Part shown: piece after piece, positions 1-8,515 of the stretch
Layout of the letters: every line of letters begins with the position of its first letter
Position numbering within the stretch: position 1 is the stretch's first letter
NCBI RefSeq assembly: GCF_014640315.1
Contig: NZ_BMGS01000001.1
Span: forward strand, 620,001-684,000
Length of the DNA stretch: 64,000 nucleotides
Reading direction: 5' to 3'
DNA from: Hymenobacter glacieicola
Lineage (GTDB): Bacteria; Bacteroidota; Bacteroidia; Cytophagales; Hymenobacteraceae
The notes under the pieces: model-generated
Seen by the model: only the letters and a program-made list of their open reading frames with translations
Database searches by the model: none
Told to the model about the DNA's origin: nothing
Translations under genes and position numbers: made by a program

Positions 1-669
1 GGTGTGATGGAGTACGAAATCGAGGCCGAAATCTTCCACGAGTTCCTGCGCAACGCTTCCCGCGGCCCGGCCTACGGCTCCATCATTGCCAGTGGGGCCA
101 ACGCCTGCATCCTGCACTACGTCTCGAACGACCGGCAGTGCCAGGACGGCGACGTGCTGCTGCTGGACTTTGGGGCCGAGTTTGCCAACTACGCCGCCGA
201 CCTCTCGCGCTCTATCCCCGTCAACGGAACCTTTACCAAGCGCCAGCGCGCCGTGTACGAGGCCGTGCTGCGCGTTATGAAGTTTGCTACCTCCCAACTG
301 GTGGCCGGCAATAATATTGAGGAATACCACGCCGCCGTGGGCCGCCAAATGGAGCAGGAGCTAATTAAGCTGGATTTGCTCAACGAGCAAGATGTGAAAA
401 ACCAGGACCCCGCCGCCCCGCTCTACAAAAAGTATTTCATGCACGGCACGAGCCACTACCTGGGCCTGGATGTGCACGATGTGGGCGCCAAGTACCGCGT
501 CTTCGAGCCGGGCATGGTGTATACCTGCGAGCCGGGCATTTACATTCGGGAAGAAGGCCTGGGTATTCGCCTCGAAAACGATATTCTCATCACGAAAAGC
601 GGCAACGAGGACCTGATGAAGAATATCCCCCTGGAAGCCGACGACATTGAGCGGCTAATGCGGCGGTAG
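1..669 (+). CDS. Xaa-Pro aminopeptidase (M24), C-terminal part
   Basis: The gene enters from the left edge in frame, so its N-terminus is missing. The visible 222 residues are the pita-bread metallopeptidase domain of M24 aminopeptidase P, which removes an N-terminal residue preceding proline. All five metal ligands of the family are visible in order: Asp in LLLDFGAE, Asp in AADLSRS, His in HGTSHYLGLDVHD, Glu in CEPGIYI and Glu in RLENDIL. The spacing fits PepP rather than methionine aminopeptidase, which would be shorter and lack the LGLDVHD segment. An intrinsic terminator follows within 50 bases. The dinuclear site looks intact, so an active enzyme is expected. Confidence 0.93.
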   Translation, partial: GVMEYEIEAEIFHEFLRNASRGPAYGSIIASGANACILHYVSNDRQCQDGDVLLLDFGAEFANYAADLSRSIPVNGTFTKRQRAVYEAVLRVMKFATSQLVAGNNIEEYHAAVGRQMEQELIKLDLLNEQDVKNQDPAAPLYKKYFMHGTSHYLGLDVHDVGAKYRVFEPGMVYTCEPGIYIREEGLGIRLENDILITKSGNEDLMKNIPLEADDIERLMRR

Positions 670-717
670 GCAAGCTAGCAAAAATCAACTGGTTTGCCTG
701 GTCAGTGCCGGCCTTAC

Positions 718-753
718 AGAAGACGCTCCCGACCGGGGGCGTCTTCTTTTTTT
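718..753 (+). terminator. Intrinsic terminator of the M24 peptidase gene
   Basis: A 9-bp perfect stem (AGAAGACGC with GCGTCTTCT) encloses a 12-base loop and runs into seven T residues, 49 bases after the stop codon. Confidence 0.9.
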
Positions 754-1014
754 GTGAGCAAATAATTGGCCTTATCTGAGAAAAAATTTTATTGCTGCAA
801 CACGAATGCAAAACGCCTTCCTGTTGTGTATGGTAAATATAAATAACTGAATATGTAGTTGTTGAGCTTGGTAAACAGAGCCGTAAAATGGGTTTTCGCC
901 AGCTCAGGGGCAACTTTATTAGGTTAAGGAAGGTATAGGCGGATAGTTCGGATTCATCCTGCCCGGACGGTGGCGGCTTCCGCCTGTGCAATTCTTCCAC
1001 CTAATTTCGCCCTC
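754..1014. other. AT-richer spacer before ompA
   Basis: With the terminator above, this makes a 345-base stretch without a gene. It is richer in A and T than the flanking genes and presumably carries the ompA promoter and leader. I find no exact TAnnTTTG box, no convincing ORF and no RNA gene in it. Confidence 0.5.
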
Positions 1015-2481
1015 ATGAGACACCTTTTAACAACTTCAGCGGCCCTGGGGCTGACGCTTCTGGCGGCGGCGCCGCGGGTTCAAGCCCAGACCGCCGACCG
1101 CAAGACGGCCATCGGCCTCAACGTGAGTGCCATGCAGTACAAGGGCAACTTCGGTTCTGACTACTGGAACTGGAGCGAAAACAAGTACGCGCCCGGCATT
1201 ACCATCAGCCGCTACCTCACTAGCGGCCTGGACCTGCAGCTGAGCGGCAATTACGTGGAGCTTAAGAAGAATGCCCCCGCCGGTGCCCCCTACTTCGGCA
1301 GCAACTTCGCTACCAACGTGGTGAATGTGAACCTGGGCCTGAAGTTTAAGCTGCTGAGTGAGGATTCGCCCGTGCGCCCCTACCTGCTGGCCGCCCCGGG
1401 CCTGACTTACACCAGCCGTGAGGGCACCATCTTCCGCAACAACCGCACGGAAGTCACCGACCAGGACAAAAACTACTTCGACTTGTTCGGGGCCGCTGGC
1501 ATTGACTTCCGGCTGGGCGACGCGGTGCACCTGTTCGTGCAGACCGGTCAGCATTTCCCGCTTAACGCCAACATCGACGGCGACCCTGCCCGCGACGACA
1601 ACAGCATCGACGACCGGTTCTTGCAGCACACCGTGGGCCTGAACATTGCCCTGGGTAAAGCCAAAGACACCGACAACGACGGCGTTTCGGACCGCAAAGA
1701 CAAGTGCCCCGACACCCCGGCTGGCGTGGCTGTTGACGAAAACGGCTGCCCGCTTGATGGTGACAAAGACGGTGTTCCGGACTACCAGGATCAGTGCCCG
1801 ACCGAAGCCGGCACAGCGGCCATGCAAGGCTGCCCCGACCGGGACAACGACGGCGTGGCCGACAAAGATGACCAGTGCCCCGACCAGGCTGGCCTGCCCG
1901 CCCTGCGCGGCTGCCCTGATGCCGACGGTGACGGCGTAGCTGACCAGAACGACAAGTGCCCCGGCACCCCGGCTGGCACCCAGGTAGACGCCAACGGTTG
2001 CCCGCTGGTAGTAGACGCCGACGGTGACGGTATTCCGGACAGCGCCGATAAGTGTCCCGACACGCCGCGCGGCGCCAAGGTAGACGCCAACGGCTGCCCC
2101 ATGGAAATTGATCCGGGTGTGCGCAAGCTGGAGCAGCCCATCCGTTTCGAAACCAACAGCACCGTGATTAAGCGCACCTCGTACGGCACGCTCGATAAAA
2201 TGGTGAAAGCCCTCAACGACCACCCCGAGTACAGCCTGCGCGTAATTGGCCACGCTGACTCCCGCGGTACCGATGAGTACAACCAGGCTCTGTCGGAGCG
2301 TCGGGCTGGTTCCGTGAAGCGCTACTTCACCGGCAAGCAGGTTGACCCCACGCGCATCGTGACGGAAGGTCGCGGCGAATCGGAGCCTGCTGCCCCGAAC
2401 ACGTCGTCGAAAAACATGTCGCAGAACCGTCGGGTAGAGTTCAAGTTTGAATTCTTCATCCCGAATGCTCCTCAGCCTTAA
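1015..2481 (+). CDS. OmpA-family outer-membrane protein with TSP3 repeats
   Basis: 488-residue secreted protein. Residues 1-25 are a signal peptide (MRHLLTTSAALGLTLL, AQA cleavage region). Residues 26-215 are rich in alternating aromatic strands like an OmpA beta-barrel. Residues 220-385 hold five or six thrombospondin type 3 calcium-binding repeats (DTDNDGVSDRKDKCPDTPAG and variants, with paired Cys and Asp-rich loops). Residues 395-488 are an OmpA C-terminal peptidoglycan-binding domain with GHADSRGTDEYN and LSERRA. Such proteins anchor the outer membrane to the cell wall. ATG 1015 is preferred to an upstream in-frame ATG at 970 because it begins the signal peptide exactly. A terminator follows, so it is probably monocistronic. 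Confidence 0.93.
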   Translation: MRHLLTTSAALGLTLLAAAPRVQAQTADRKTAIGLNVSAMQYKGNFGSDYWNWSENKYAPGITISRYLTSGLDLQLSGNYVELKKNAPAGAPYFGSNFATNVVNVNLGLKFKLLSEDSPVRPYLLAAPGLTYTSREGTIFRNNRTEVTDQDKNYFDLFGAAGIDFRLGDAVHLFVQTGQHFPLNANIDGDPARDDNSIDDRFLQHTVGLNIALGKAKDTDNDGVSDRKDKCPDTPAGVAVDENGCPLDGDKDGVPDYQDQCPTEAGTAAMQGCPDRDNDGVADKDDQCPDQAGLPALRGCPDADGDGVADQNDKCPGTPAGTQVDANGCPLVVDADGDGIPDSADKCPDTPRGAKVDANGCPMEIDPGVRKLEQPIRFETNSTVIKRTSYGTLDKMVKALNDHPEYSLRVIGHADSRGTDEYNQALSERRAGSVKRYFTGKQVDPTRIVTEGRGESEPAAPNTSSKNMSQNRRVEFKFEFFIPNAPQP

Positions 2482-2500
2482 GGCTAGGTAGCACCTTCCC

Positions 2501-2535
2501 AAAAAGCGGCGCGCCTCAGGTGCGCCGCTTTTTTT
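2501..2535 (+). terminator. Intrinsic terminator after ompA-like gene
   Basis: Perfect stem of AGCGGCGC type with its complement around a short loop, flanked by five A and followed by seven T. It starts 20 bases after the stop codon. Confidence 0.92.
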
Positions 2536-2634
2536 ACGCGCTGCCGCTGGTGCCAAGCGCTACCGTGCCAACAGCCGGCCCCCCGCCCGCGTACAGGGCC
2601 CTACAACCTCTCGTTTACTTTACTCCTACTTCCC

Positions 2635-3195
2635 ATGAAGCTTCGTAACTTCTCCTTTCTGCTGGCTGTGACCCTGTTACTATTAGCTGGCTGCCGTGCT
2701 AGCGGCCCGGGTCAGCCGGCCCGCACGGTCGCTGAGTTCTTCAACAAATACGAAAGCCGCCCCGGCTTCAAGGCTACCGACTGGAATGCGGGCCTGACCA
2801 CGCGCTTTCTGCTCGGGCGCATTGCCAAAATAGGCGGCGACAATGACGTAAGCCAGGCCCTGACAGCCATCCGTAGCGCCCGCATCATCACGTTTGCCCC
2901 TACTACTGGCAGCGCCCGCGACCTGGTTGCCGAAGGGCTGGACAAGGAAGTAGAAGGGCTGCTGGCCAATGAGCGCTATACTCCCTTGCCCGTGTCGGCC
3001 TCCGCCGATAACCCCAATCAGCTGCGCTATTCCGTGCGCGAGCAAGGCGGCCGGGTGTCGGAGTTTGTGGCCGTGGGCAAGCAGGAATCCGCCGATTCGT
3101 TTGTGCTGGTTTCGGTGGCCGGCAACTTCACCCGGGAGCAGGTCAGCCAGTTGGCCAAAATTCTGCCTAACGTGGTGGGCGAAGCCAGCCGGTAG
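2635..3195 (+). CDS. DUF4252-like lipoprotein
   Basis: 186-residue lipoprotein. The signal peptide ends in a lipobox LLAGC, with Cys19 the predicted lipidated residue. The remainder alternates helices and strands as in the Bacteroidota DUF4252 family: a FFNKYES-type start, a central helix after RIAKIGGDND, and a strand pair near SEFVAVGKQES and SFVLVSVAGNFT followed by a final helix. The family's function is unknown; it is often found near ECF sigma factors, but none is present here. It lies between two terminators, so it is probably transcribed alone. The family assignment is from motif recognition only. Confidence 0.72.
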   Translation: MKLRNFSFLLAVTLLLLAGCRASGPGQPARTVAEFFNKYESRPGFKATDWNAGLTTRFLLGRIAKIGGDNDVSQALTAIRSARIITFAPTTGSARDLVAEGLDKEVEGLLANERYTPLPVSASADNPNQLRYSVREQGGRVSEFVAVGKQESADSFVLVSVAGNFTREQVSQLAKILPNVVGEASR

Positions 3196-3216
3196 TCGCC
3201 TGCATGGCCTGAAAGC

Positions 3217-3254
3217 AAAAAAGCTCCTCTGCCAGCCGGCAGGGGAGCTTTTTT
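3217..3254. terminator. Bidirectional terminator between convergent genes
   Basis: AAAAAAGCTCC...GGAGCTTTTTT stem-loop with A-tract and T-tract on opposite sides, placed between the stops of the DUF4252-like gene (+) and the secreted protein at 3283 (-). It can serve both strands. Confidence 0.9.
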
Positions 3255-3282
3255 GTGTGGGGCGCCAGGGTTTGCGGTAGGC

Positions 3283-4860
3283 TTACTTAAACTCCAGCAC
3301 GTTCAGGAAAAACACTTCCCGGTCGGGGCCTTTCGTGGGCTTGATGTGCTGATAGCCCGAGGCCAGGAAGCGGCCGCCGTACCAGGTAATGAGCTGTTCC
3401 TGCTGGGTATTGGTGGTTTTCTCGGTGTCGTCGGTGGCAGAGGTTTGAATTTTTACCTTCCAGTCGTTGGGGGTAGGGGTGGTTTGGTCTACCATCTTGT
3501 AGTAGAAGTCATTCTCTTTCAGGTAAGCCATAACCAGGCGGCGCCCGTCGCCTAGGGGCCGCACCCGCACGGCTTCCTGCAGCGAAAAGTGCTCTACCTC
3601 ATCCAGCAGAAAGGAATTATCCCAGAGCAGGTTGCCCTGGCGGTCGAAGCCACAGATGAGGGCGTGCGTGGTCCGGTAGCCCTCGTTGCGCCGATTAACC
3701 GCGTTGTAGGAGCGGGCCAACGGGCCGAAGTTGTTGCCGTAGCCGTAGTTGTAGAGGCTGCCCAGGTTGTTATAGGTAGAAGTGTTGTAGCGCGGGAAGT
3801 ACACTTCCGCTACTAGTACGTACCCATCGGGGCTGGGCAGCATATCGTGCATGAGCAGGCGGTAGCGGTGGCGGTACTGGCGGTCGGAGGCGCGGAGCCG
3901 CTCACTGCGCTGCCGCATCCGGGCCACCCGGGCGGGCTTCATGAAGTCGAAGAAATGCTTGAAGTTCAGGAAGTCGTAGTAGCGCAAGGAGCGCCGCTGG
4001 CCGGTAGGGGTGACGCCGGCGTTTAAATCGGCGGCGAATAGGCCCTGGGAGTAACGGGAGTCGCGCAGAGTGTAGGTGCCTGCCAGCAGCCGGGCCGCGC
4101 TGTCGCCGGGGCTGAGCTGGGCCTCTAGCAGGCCCCGCTCGCTGCCGGCCTGCACGAACTCAGAGTGCAGCAACTGCCCGTTATCAGAGAGCTGTTTGAG
4201 CTGCAGCCGCGACTTGAACCCGTTTGTTTCGCTTAGAATCAGCTCGGCGCGCTTGGTAACAGAATCAGCCAAGAACGTGAAGGTAGCGGGCAGGGGCTCG
4301 TACACCGAAGGCAGAAACCGGAAGGTAGCCGCGCGCAGATCCAGCAGCAGAATGGTCAGGTGCATGTCGGCCTCCACCGTCACGAACAGGTTGCCATCCA
4401 GGGCTTTCAGGTCGTGCACCTGGCGGGTGCGCTTGGTTTTAAACTCGCCCGTCCCCAGCTCCCCGGTGCGCGAGTCGAAGGCCGCTACCCACAAGGTGCC
4501 CTCCGTAGTGCCCTGAAATAAGGCGTACACATCGGTGCCCTCAGCGCATATCTGGCGGAACTCGTAGCCGCGCGGCACGGGTAGGGGCACTACCTGGCCG
4601 GGCTGGAGGCGGTGGTTGAACTTCTGGAAGGTGTATTCTGACTTGCCCGTCAGCAGGGGTTCCTTTTCCACCAGCAGCACTAGGCTGCTGTCTTCCAGCA
4701 GGGGCTGCACCAGTACGTCACTGGAATAGGCTTCCAGGGGCAGCTCCAGGCGGTAGGGTTGGGTAGGCACTACTGGCGGCTTGGGCGGCTGCTTGGGCGC
4801 CTGGGCCGCGGCGGCGAAAAAGCAGAATAATAGGCCAATAAAAAGGTACAGGTGTCGCAT
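3283..4860 (-). CDS. Secreted protein of unknown function
   Basis: 525-residue protein with a clear signal peptide (MRHLYLFIGLLFCFFAAAAQ) followed by a short Pro-rich linker (PKQPPKPP). The mature part is predominantly short beta-strand stretches with repeating Asp/Gly turns (for example VYALFQGTTEGTLW and LVAEVYFPRYNTS), which suggests a propeller or beta-sandwich fold, and an aromatic Tyr/Asn-rich segment around residue 385. I recognise no catalytic motif and do not assign a family. ATG 4860 is chosen over an in-frame upstream start at 4920 because it begins the signal peptide. It is probably exported to the periplasm or cell surface. Confidence 0.75.
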   Translation of the reverse strand: MRHLYLFIGLLFCFFAAAAQAPKQPPKPPVVPTQPYRLELPLEAYSSDVLVQPLLEDSSLVLLVEKEPLLTGKSEYTFQKFNHRLQPGQVVPLPVPRGYEFRQICAEGTDVYALFQGTTEGTLWVAAFDSRTGELGTGEFKTKRTRQVHDLKALDGNLFVTVEADMHLTILLLDLRAATFRFLPSVYEPLPATFTFLADSVTKRAELILSETNGFKSRLQLKQLSDNGQLLHSEFVQAGSERGLLEAQLSPGDSAARLLAGTYTLRDSRYSQGLFAADLNAGVTPTGQRRSLRYYDFLNFKHFFDFMKPARVARMRQRSERLRASDRQYRHRYRLLMHDMLPSPDGYVLVAEVYFPRYNTSTYNNLGSLYNYGYGNNFGPLARSYNAVNRRNEGYRTTHALICGFDRQGNLLWDNSFLLDEVEHFSLQEAVRVRPLGDGRRLVMAYLKENDFYYKMVDQTTPTPNDWKVKIQTSATDDTEKTTNTQQEQLITWYGGRFLASGYQHIKPTKGPDREVFFLNVLEFK

Positions 4861-5043
4861 AAGAAGGGCCGGAAAGGGTGGGAGCCGCTGGTTAAGTAAG
4901 ATACGGCGAAACCCGCACAAGACCTAACTGTGCCGCCCGGCAGATCCTCATTTGTTCGGCTCCCGGCCCCCTTATAACGCAAGCTGCCCAAGCCGCTGGC
5001 GGCCTGGGCAGTACTTAATATTTTCTAAACTGAAAACGCCTGC

Positions 5044-5451
5044 TTAGCTGGCTAGCTCCAGCAGTACGTCAAACTCTTCTCCCTTCAGGGGCATCACCGA
5101 GAGCCGGGACTGGCGCAGCAGCCCAATCTGTGAGAGGCGGGCATCCTGCTTGATCTGAGCCAGGGCCACGGGGCGGGGGAGGGGTTGGTGGGGTTTCAGG
5201 TGCACCGCTACCCAGCCGCTGCCGGCTTCGGCGGTGGCATCGGGCGCGGCCGGCGCGGCCACTGCCGCAATGCCCACTACCTGTTTATCAGTAACGCTGT
5301 GGTAGTAAAGCACCAGGTCGCCGGGCTGCATTTGCTGCAAGAAGTTGCGGGCCTGAAAGTTGCGGACTCCGGTCCAGTCGGTGCCGCCGTCGCGGGTGAA
5401 ATCGGCCCAGGAGTAGGCCGCGGGTTCGGATTTAACGAGCCAGTAGTTCAT
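5044..5451 (-). CDS. EVE domain protein
   Basis: 135-residue protein that is almost entirely one EVE (PUA-like) domain. The diagnostic start MNYWLVKSEPAAYSW, the WTGVRNFQARNFLQQM helix and the PGDLVLYYHS strand are all present, and the length equals the family norm. EVE proteins bind modified bases in nucleic acids; the human relative is THYN1, and some bacterial relatives are fused to restriction or toxin domains. This one stands alone with no restriction gene nearby, so a housekeeping role is more likely than defence. The start at ATG 5451 is chosen because MNYWLVKSEP is the canonical N-terminus. Confidence 0.92.
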   Translation of the reverse strand: MNYWLVKSEPAAYSWADFTRDGGTDWTGVRNFQARNFLQQMQPGDLVLYYHSVTDKQVVGIAAVAAPAAPDATAEAGSGWVAVHLKPHQPLPRPVALAQIKQDARLSQIGLLRQSRLSVMPLKGEEFDVLLELAS

Positions 5452-5502
5452 AGCCCGCAAGCTACAAAAGAAGCCCCAGTGCCCGCCTGCGCACGGGCCG
5501 GG

Positions 5503-5889
5503 TTAGTACACCCGGCGGGCTTGTAGGGTTTGCTTGTCCAGGAGCTTAACCTCCAGCAAATACCCAGGCCGCGTACCATCCAGAAACCGGATGCGGTACT
5601 TATTGGCGCCTTCTCGGGTCCAGACGCCGGGCCGGGATTCTACCCCATCGGCGGGGCCTAGCCCTTCTTCCTGAAACTGGCCATCGGCCTCCAGCCGAAA
5701 GTTATCATAACGCCAGCCTGCGTTCAGCTGGGGCTCCGGCTTAAAAATGAAGAAGTCGCCTTCCTTTTGCTGGAAGGTGTTGTACCAGGTCTGGCCAAAC
5801 AGCCGCTCAGCTGGCACCGAAGACTCCTCTTTCTGGCAACCGCTCAGCAAGAAGAACACCACAAAACAGAGAAGGATGGAAGCGCGCAT
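5503..5889 (-). CDS. Small lipoprotein, paralogue of the next gene
   Basis: 128-residue lipoprotein. The signal peptide MRASILLCFVVFFLLSGC ends in a lipobox, with Cys18 the predicted anchor. The mature domain has the pattern Q-T-W-Y, GDFFIFKP, FRLEADGQFQEEG, ADGVESRPGVW and LLEVKLLDKQTLQARRV. The same pattern recurs in the protein encoded at 5949-6344, so the two are tandem paralogues that have diverged strongly. The fold is probably a small lipocalin-like or beta-sandwich domain, but I recognise no named family. Both genes face the same way, about 60 bases apart. Confidence 0.75.
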   Translation of the reverse strand: MRASILLCFVVFFLLSGCQKEESSVPAERLFGQTWYNTFQQKEGDFFIFKPEPQLNAGWRYDNFRLEADGQFQEEGLGPADGVESRPGVWTREGANKYRIRFLDGTRPGYLLEVKLLDKQTLQARRVY

Positions 5890-5948
5890 AAGGTCAGGGA
5901 AATAGTACCCCTTCATGAGTCTGGCGCCGGTCGGATGGTTGCATTACG

Positions 5949-6344
5949 CTAGGGCTCTACCCGGCGCACTTTCAGCACGTCATTCTCCAGAGACACGATT
6001 TCCAGGGTGTAGTCCGGCTCTTTCTTGTCGTCGAGGGTAATGCGCAGACTATGGCCGTTCTGGGCCGACCAGCGGCCCTTGCGGCCCTCAATGCCGTCGG
6101 TAGGGGCAATGTCGTACTGCGTGAACAGCCCGTTATGGTCGAAGGCAAAACCGGTGCGGCCCCGCGAAGGCGGGAAGGCGTAGGTGTTGGGCCGGTACAC
6201 GCGCACGTCGCCTTGGTCTTCTTCGTGGGCGTGCAGCCAGGTCCGCTCCAGCTGCTTAAGCTGAGTAGCGGTTTTGGGGTCGTTGTTGCAGGTAGCGGCC
6301 AGCAGCAGCACGCTTAAGGAGCACAGGAGCGTGAACAGACGCAT
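5949..6344 (-). CDS. Small secreted protein, paralogue of the previous gene
   Basis: 131-residue protein with signal peptide MRLFTLLCSLSVLLLAATC; Cys19 could be lipidated although the lipobox (AATC) is weak. The mature part follows the neighbour at 5503: RTWLHAHEEDQGDVRVYRP, FAFDHNGLFTQYD, APTDGIEGRKGRWS and LEIVSLENDVLKVRRVEP. The best conserved pieces are the D-G-[IV]-E-x-R-x-G-x-W core and the C-terminal VRRV. Function unknown. ATG 6344 is preferred to longer starts because the signal peptide begins there. Its upstream region is shared with the divergent PolX-like gene. Confidence 0.72.
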   Translation of the reverse strand: MRLFTLLCSLSVLLLAATCNNDPKTATQLKQLERTWLHAHEEDQGDVRVYRPNTYAFPPSRGRTGFAFDHNGLFTQYDIAPTDGIEGRKGRWSAQNGHSLRITLDDKKEPDYTLEIVSLENDVLKVRRVEP

Positions 6345-6512
6345 GAAAGAGCGGATTACGTGAGCAAGAAGGTAACGAGGAAATAGCCGTTTGGTAAACG
6401 GCTTTCGTAGCAGAAGTGGCCATTCGCGGTCCACTTCCCGCTCCGAATGTAGCAAATCGGGGGCCGGGAACCGTGTTTCGGCCGGGACTACCCGAATGCC
6501 TCTCCCACAAGT

Positions 6513-6520
6513 TACCTTTG
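6513..6520 (+). promoter_or_regulatory. Bacteroidota -7 box TACCTTTG
   Basis: Exact TAnnTTTG match only six bases before the ATG of the PolX-like gene. If used, the transcript would start at or within a few bases of the start codon, giving a nearly leaderless mRNA. No good -33 TTG is visible at the usual distance. Confidence 0.55.
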
Positions 6521-6526
6521 CCCGCT

Positions 6527-8281
6527 ATGGACAACCGCGCCCTTATCCGTGCCTTCCGCCTCACGGCCCAGCTACTGGAGCTGCACGAGGAAAATCCGTT
6601 TAAAATCCGGGCCTATGAGGGCACCGTCAATGCCCTGGAGCAGCTAAGCGTGCCCGTGGCCAGCATTGAGCGCCACGGCCTGCCCGACCGCACGGGCCTA
6701 AGCAAAACCGCCGCCGCCAAGGTGGCCGAAATGCTGGATACGGGCTCGTTTGAGGAGCTCACGCGCCTGCTGAGCATCACGCCGCCCGGCGTCATCGAAT
6801 TGCTCAATATCAAGGGCATCGGCCCCAAGAAAATCCGGGCCCTGTGGAAAGAGCTGGGTATTGAAAGCCCCGAGCAGCTGCGCCAGGCCGCTGAAAACAA
6901 CGAGGTCAGCAAGCTCAAAGGCTTCGGTCAGAAAACCCAGGACTCCATCCTGGCCGCCCTGGAGTTCACGAGCCAAAGCCAAGGCAAGCTGCTGTATCCG
7001 CAGGCCGAGGAGCTGGCCGAGGACCTGGCCCGCCGGGTGCGCGAAGTAGCCGGCGTGGAGCAGGCTGCCGTAGCCGGCGAAGTTCGCCGCCGCCTCGAAA
7101 CCATTGAAACTGTGCTGCTGGTGGTGGCTACTACCCAACCGGCGCAGGTGCATGATTTGCTGGATCAATTGGAAGGCATCACGCCCGATGCGCGCCGCAG
7201 CGGCCCCTTTGCCTGGCGCGGCACGGCTACTACCTCCGGCGTGAAGGTGGAAATCGTGCTGGCTACCCCCGCTAGCTTTACCAATCAGCTGCTGCTGCAC
7301 TCCGCCGCCGAGCCCCACCTGAGCGGTGCTATTTCAGCGGAGGCCCGGCCCGGCCAGCCCGCCACCCTGCGCCAGTGGCTGAAGCGGGAGCAGTTTTCCA
7401 CCGAGCAGGATGCATACCAGCGCGCCGGCCTGCAGTACGTGGAGCCCGAGCTGCGCGAAGGACTGGGCGAGCTGGCTTTGGCCCGCGAAAACAAGCTGCC
7501 TACCTTGCTGGAAGACCAGGACCTGCGCGGCTCCCTGCACAACCACAGCACGTACTCCGACGGCAGTCACTCCCTGCGCGAAATGGCCACCTTCCTGCGC
7601 GACCAAGGCTACGAGTACCTGGGCATCTGCGACCATTCACAGGCGGCGCACTACGCCAACGGCCTGCAGCCGGAGCGCGTGCGCCAGCAGCAGCGCGAAA
7701 TTGAGCAGCTCAACCAGGAGTTGGCCCCGTTCCGCATCTTCAAGGGCATTGAGTCGGATATTCTCTCCGATGGTTCCCTGGACTACACCCCAGCGGTGCT
7801 GGAAACCTTTGATTTCATTGTGGCCTCGGTGCACTCCAACCTAAAAATGGATGAGCGCAAAGCCACCGCCCGCGTACTGCGCGCCATTGAAAACCCCTAT
7901 ACCACCATGCTGGGCCACCCCACGGGCCGGCTGCTGCTGCGCCGGGAAGGCTACCCCCTCGACCACAAAGCTATTATCGATGCCTGCGCCCAGCACCAGG
8001 TTATCATTGAAATCAATGCCAACCCCTGGCGCCTGGACCTGGACTGGCGCTGGGTGCACTACGCCCTGGACAAGGGCGTGCAGCTCAGCATCAACCCCGA
8101 CGCCCACCACACCAACGGCTACGCCGACATGCGCTACGGCGTGCTCATGGGCCGCAAGGGCGGGCTAACCAAGGCCATGACCTTCAATGCCAAGTCGGCG
8201 GCCGAGGTAGCCGAGTATTTCGCCCAGCGCAAGGCCGGCATTAAGGCTCCGTTGGAGTTTAAGGATTCGTTGTTTGGCTGA
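6527..8281 (+). CDS. polX: PolX-like protein with PHP domain; polymerase site degenerate
   Basis: 584 residues, full length for bacterial PolX. Residues 1-160 carry the helix-hairpin-helix DNA-binding region (MDNRALIRAFRLTAQLLEL, IKGIGPKKIRALW, LKGFGQKTQDSIL). The polymerase palm follows, but its signature is altered: the usual GS is G184-E185, and the catalytic Asp pair of DxD is T195 and L197 (TIETVLLVV); the third Asp is replaced by E242 (KVEIVLA). The C-terminal PHP domain (about 330-570) is intact: LHNHSTYSDG (H338, H340), CDHS, GIESDIL, SVHS, GHPTGR and NPDAHH. I infer a 3'-5' exonuclease or other PHP phosphoesterase that has lost polymerisation. ATG 6527 begins the conserved N-terminus. 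Confidence 0.9.
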   Translation: MDNRALIRAFRLTAQLLELHEENPFKIRAYEGTVNALEQLSVPVASIERHGLPDRTGLSKTAAAKVAEMLDTGSFEELTRLLSITPPGVIELLNIKGIGPKKIRALWKELGIESPEQLRQAAENNEVSKLKGFGQKTQDSILAALEFTSQSQGKLLYPQAEELAEDLARRVREVAGVEQAAVAGEVRRRLETIETVLLVVATTQPAQVHDLLDQLEGITPDARRSGPFAWRGTATTSGVKVEIVLATPASFTNQLLLHSAAEPHLSGAISAEARPGQPATLRQWLKREQFSTEQDAYQRAGLQYVEPELREGLGELALARENKLPTLLEDQDLRGSLHNHSTYSDGSHSLREMATFLRDQGYEYLGICDHSQAAHYANGLQPERVRQQQREIEQLNQELAPFRIFKGIESDILSDGSLDYTPAVLETFDFIVASVHSNLKMDERKATARVLRAIENPYTTMLGHPTGRLLLRREGYPLDHKAIIDACAQHQVIIEINANPWRLDLDWRWVHYALDKGVQLSINPDAHHTNGYADMRYGVLMGRKGGLTKAMTFNAKSAAEVAEYFAQRKAGIKAPLEFKDSLFG

Positions 8282-8282
8282 T

Positions 8283-8320
8283 TGCCAGATGCCAGATGCC
8301 AGATGCCAGATGCCAGATGC
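8283..8320. repeat. Heptamer tandem repeat TGCCAGA
   Basis: Five perfect copies of TGCCAGA plus a partial sixth begin two bases after the PolX stop codon. They decay into a related TTGCTAG/TTGCCGT tract up to about 8372. The unit is too short for CRISPR. Confidence 0.9.
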
Positions 8321-8402
8321 CGGTTGCTAGTTGCCGTAGATGCCAGTGGCTAGTTGTCGGTTGCTAGTCGCTGGGTTATATGTTGACCGCGCGGTAAAAG
8401 GG

Positions 8403-8493
8403 CGTCATGCAGAGCGCAGCGAAGCATCTCGCGCGAGTCGTTGAGTTACCCCAACGTCAGCACGCGAGATGCTTCGCTGCGCTCTGCATGACG
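8403..8493. repeat. Palindromic intergenic element (family A)
   Basis: Two perfectly complementary 31-base arms (8403-8433 and 8463-8493) enclose 29 bases. The arms begin CGTCATGCAGAGCGCAGCGA. The outer bases match the elements at 55227 and 58031 (GTCAT-C-GAGCG-AG-GA), indicating a dispersed REP- or MITE-like family. Confidence 0.9.
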
Positions 8494-8515
8494 TTCTTTC
8501 ACCCCCTTGATCTGC

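Noticed and set aside
1036..2556. 506-codon minus-strand open frame opposite the OmpA-like gene
   Set aside because: It is a GC-driven shadow of a strongly supported gene, without protein-family features.
8283..8320. CRISPR-like repeat array
   Set aside because: Units are seven bases with no spacers; no cas genes are nearby.
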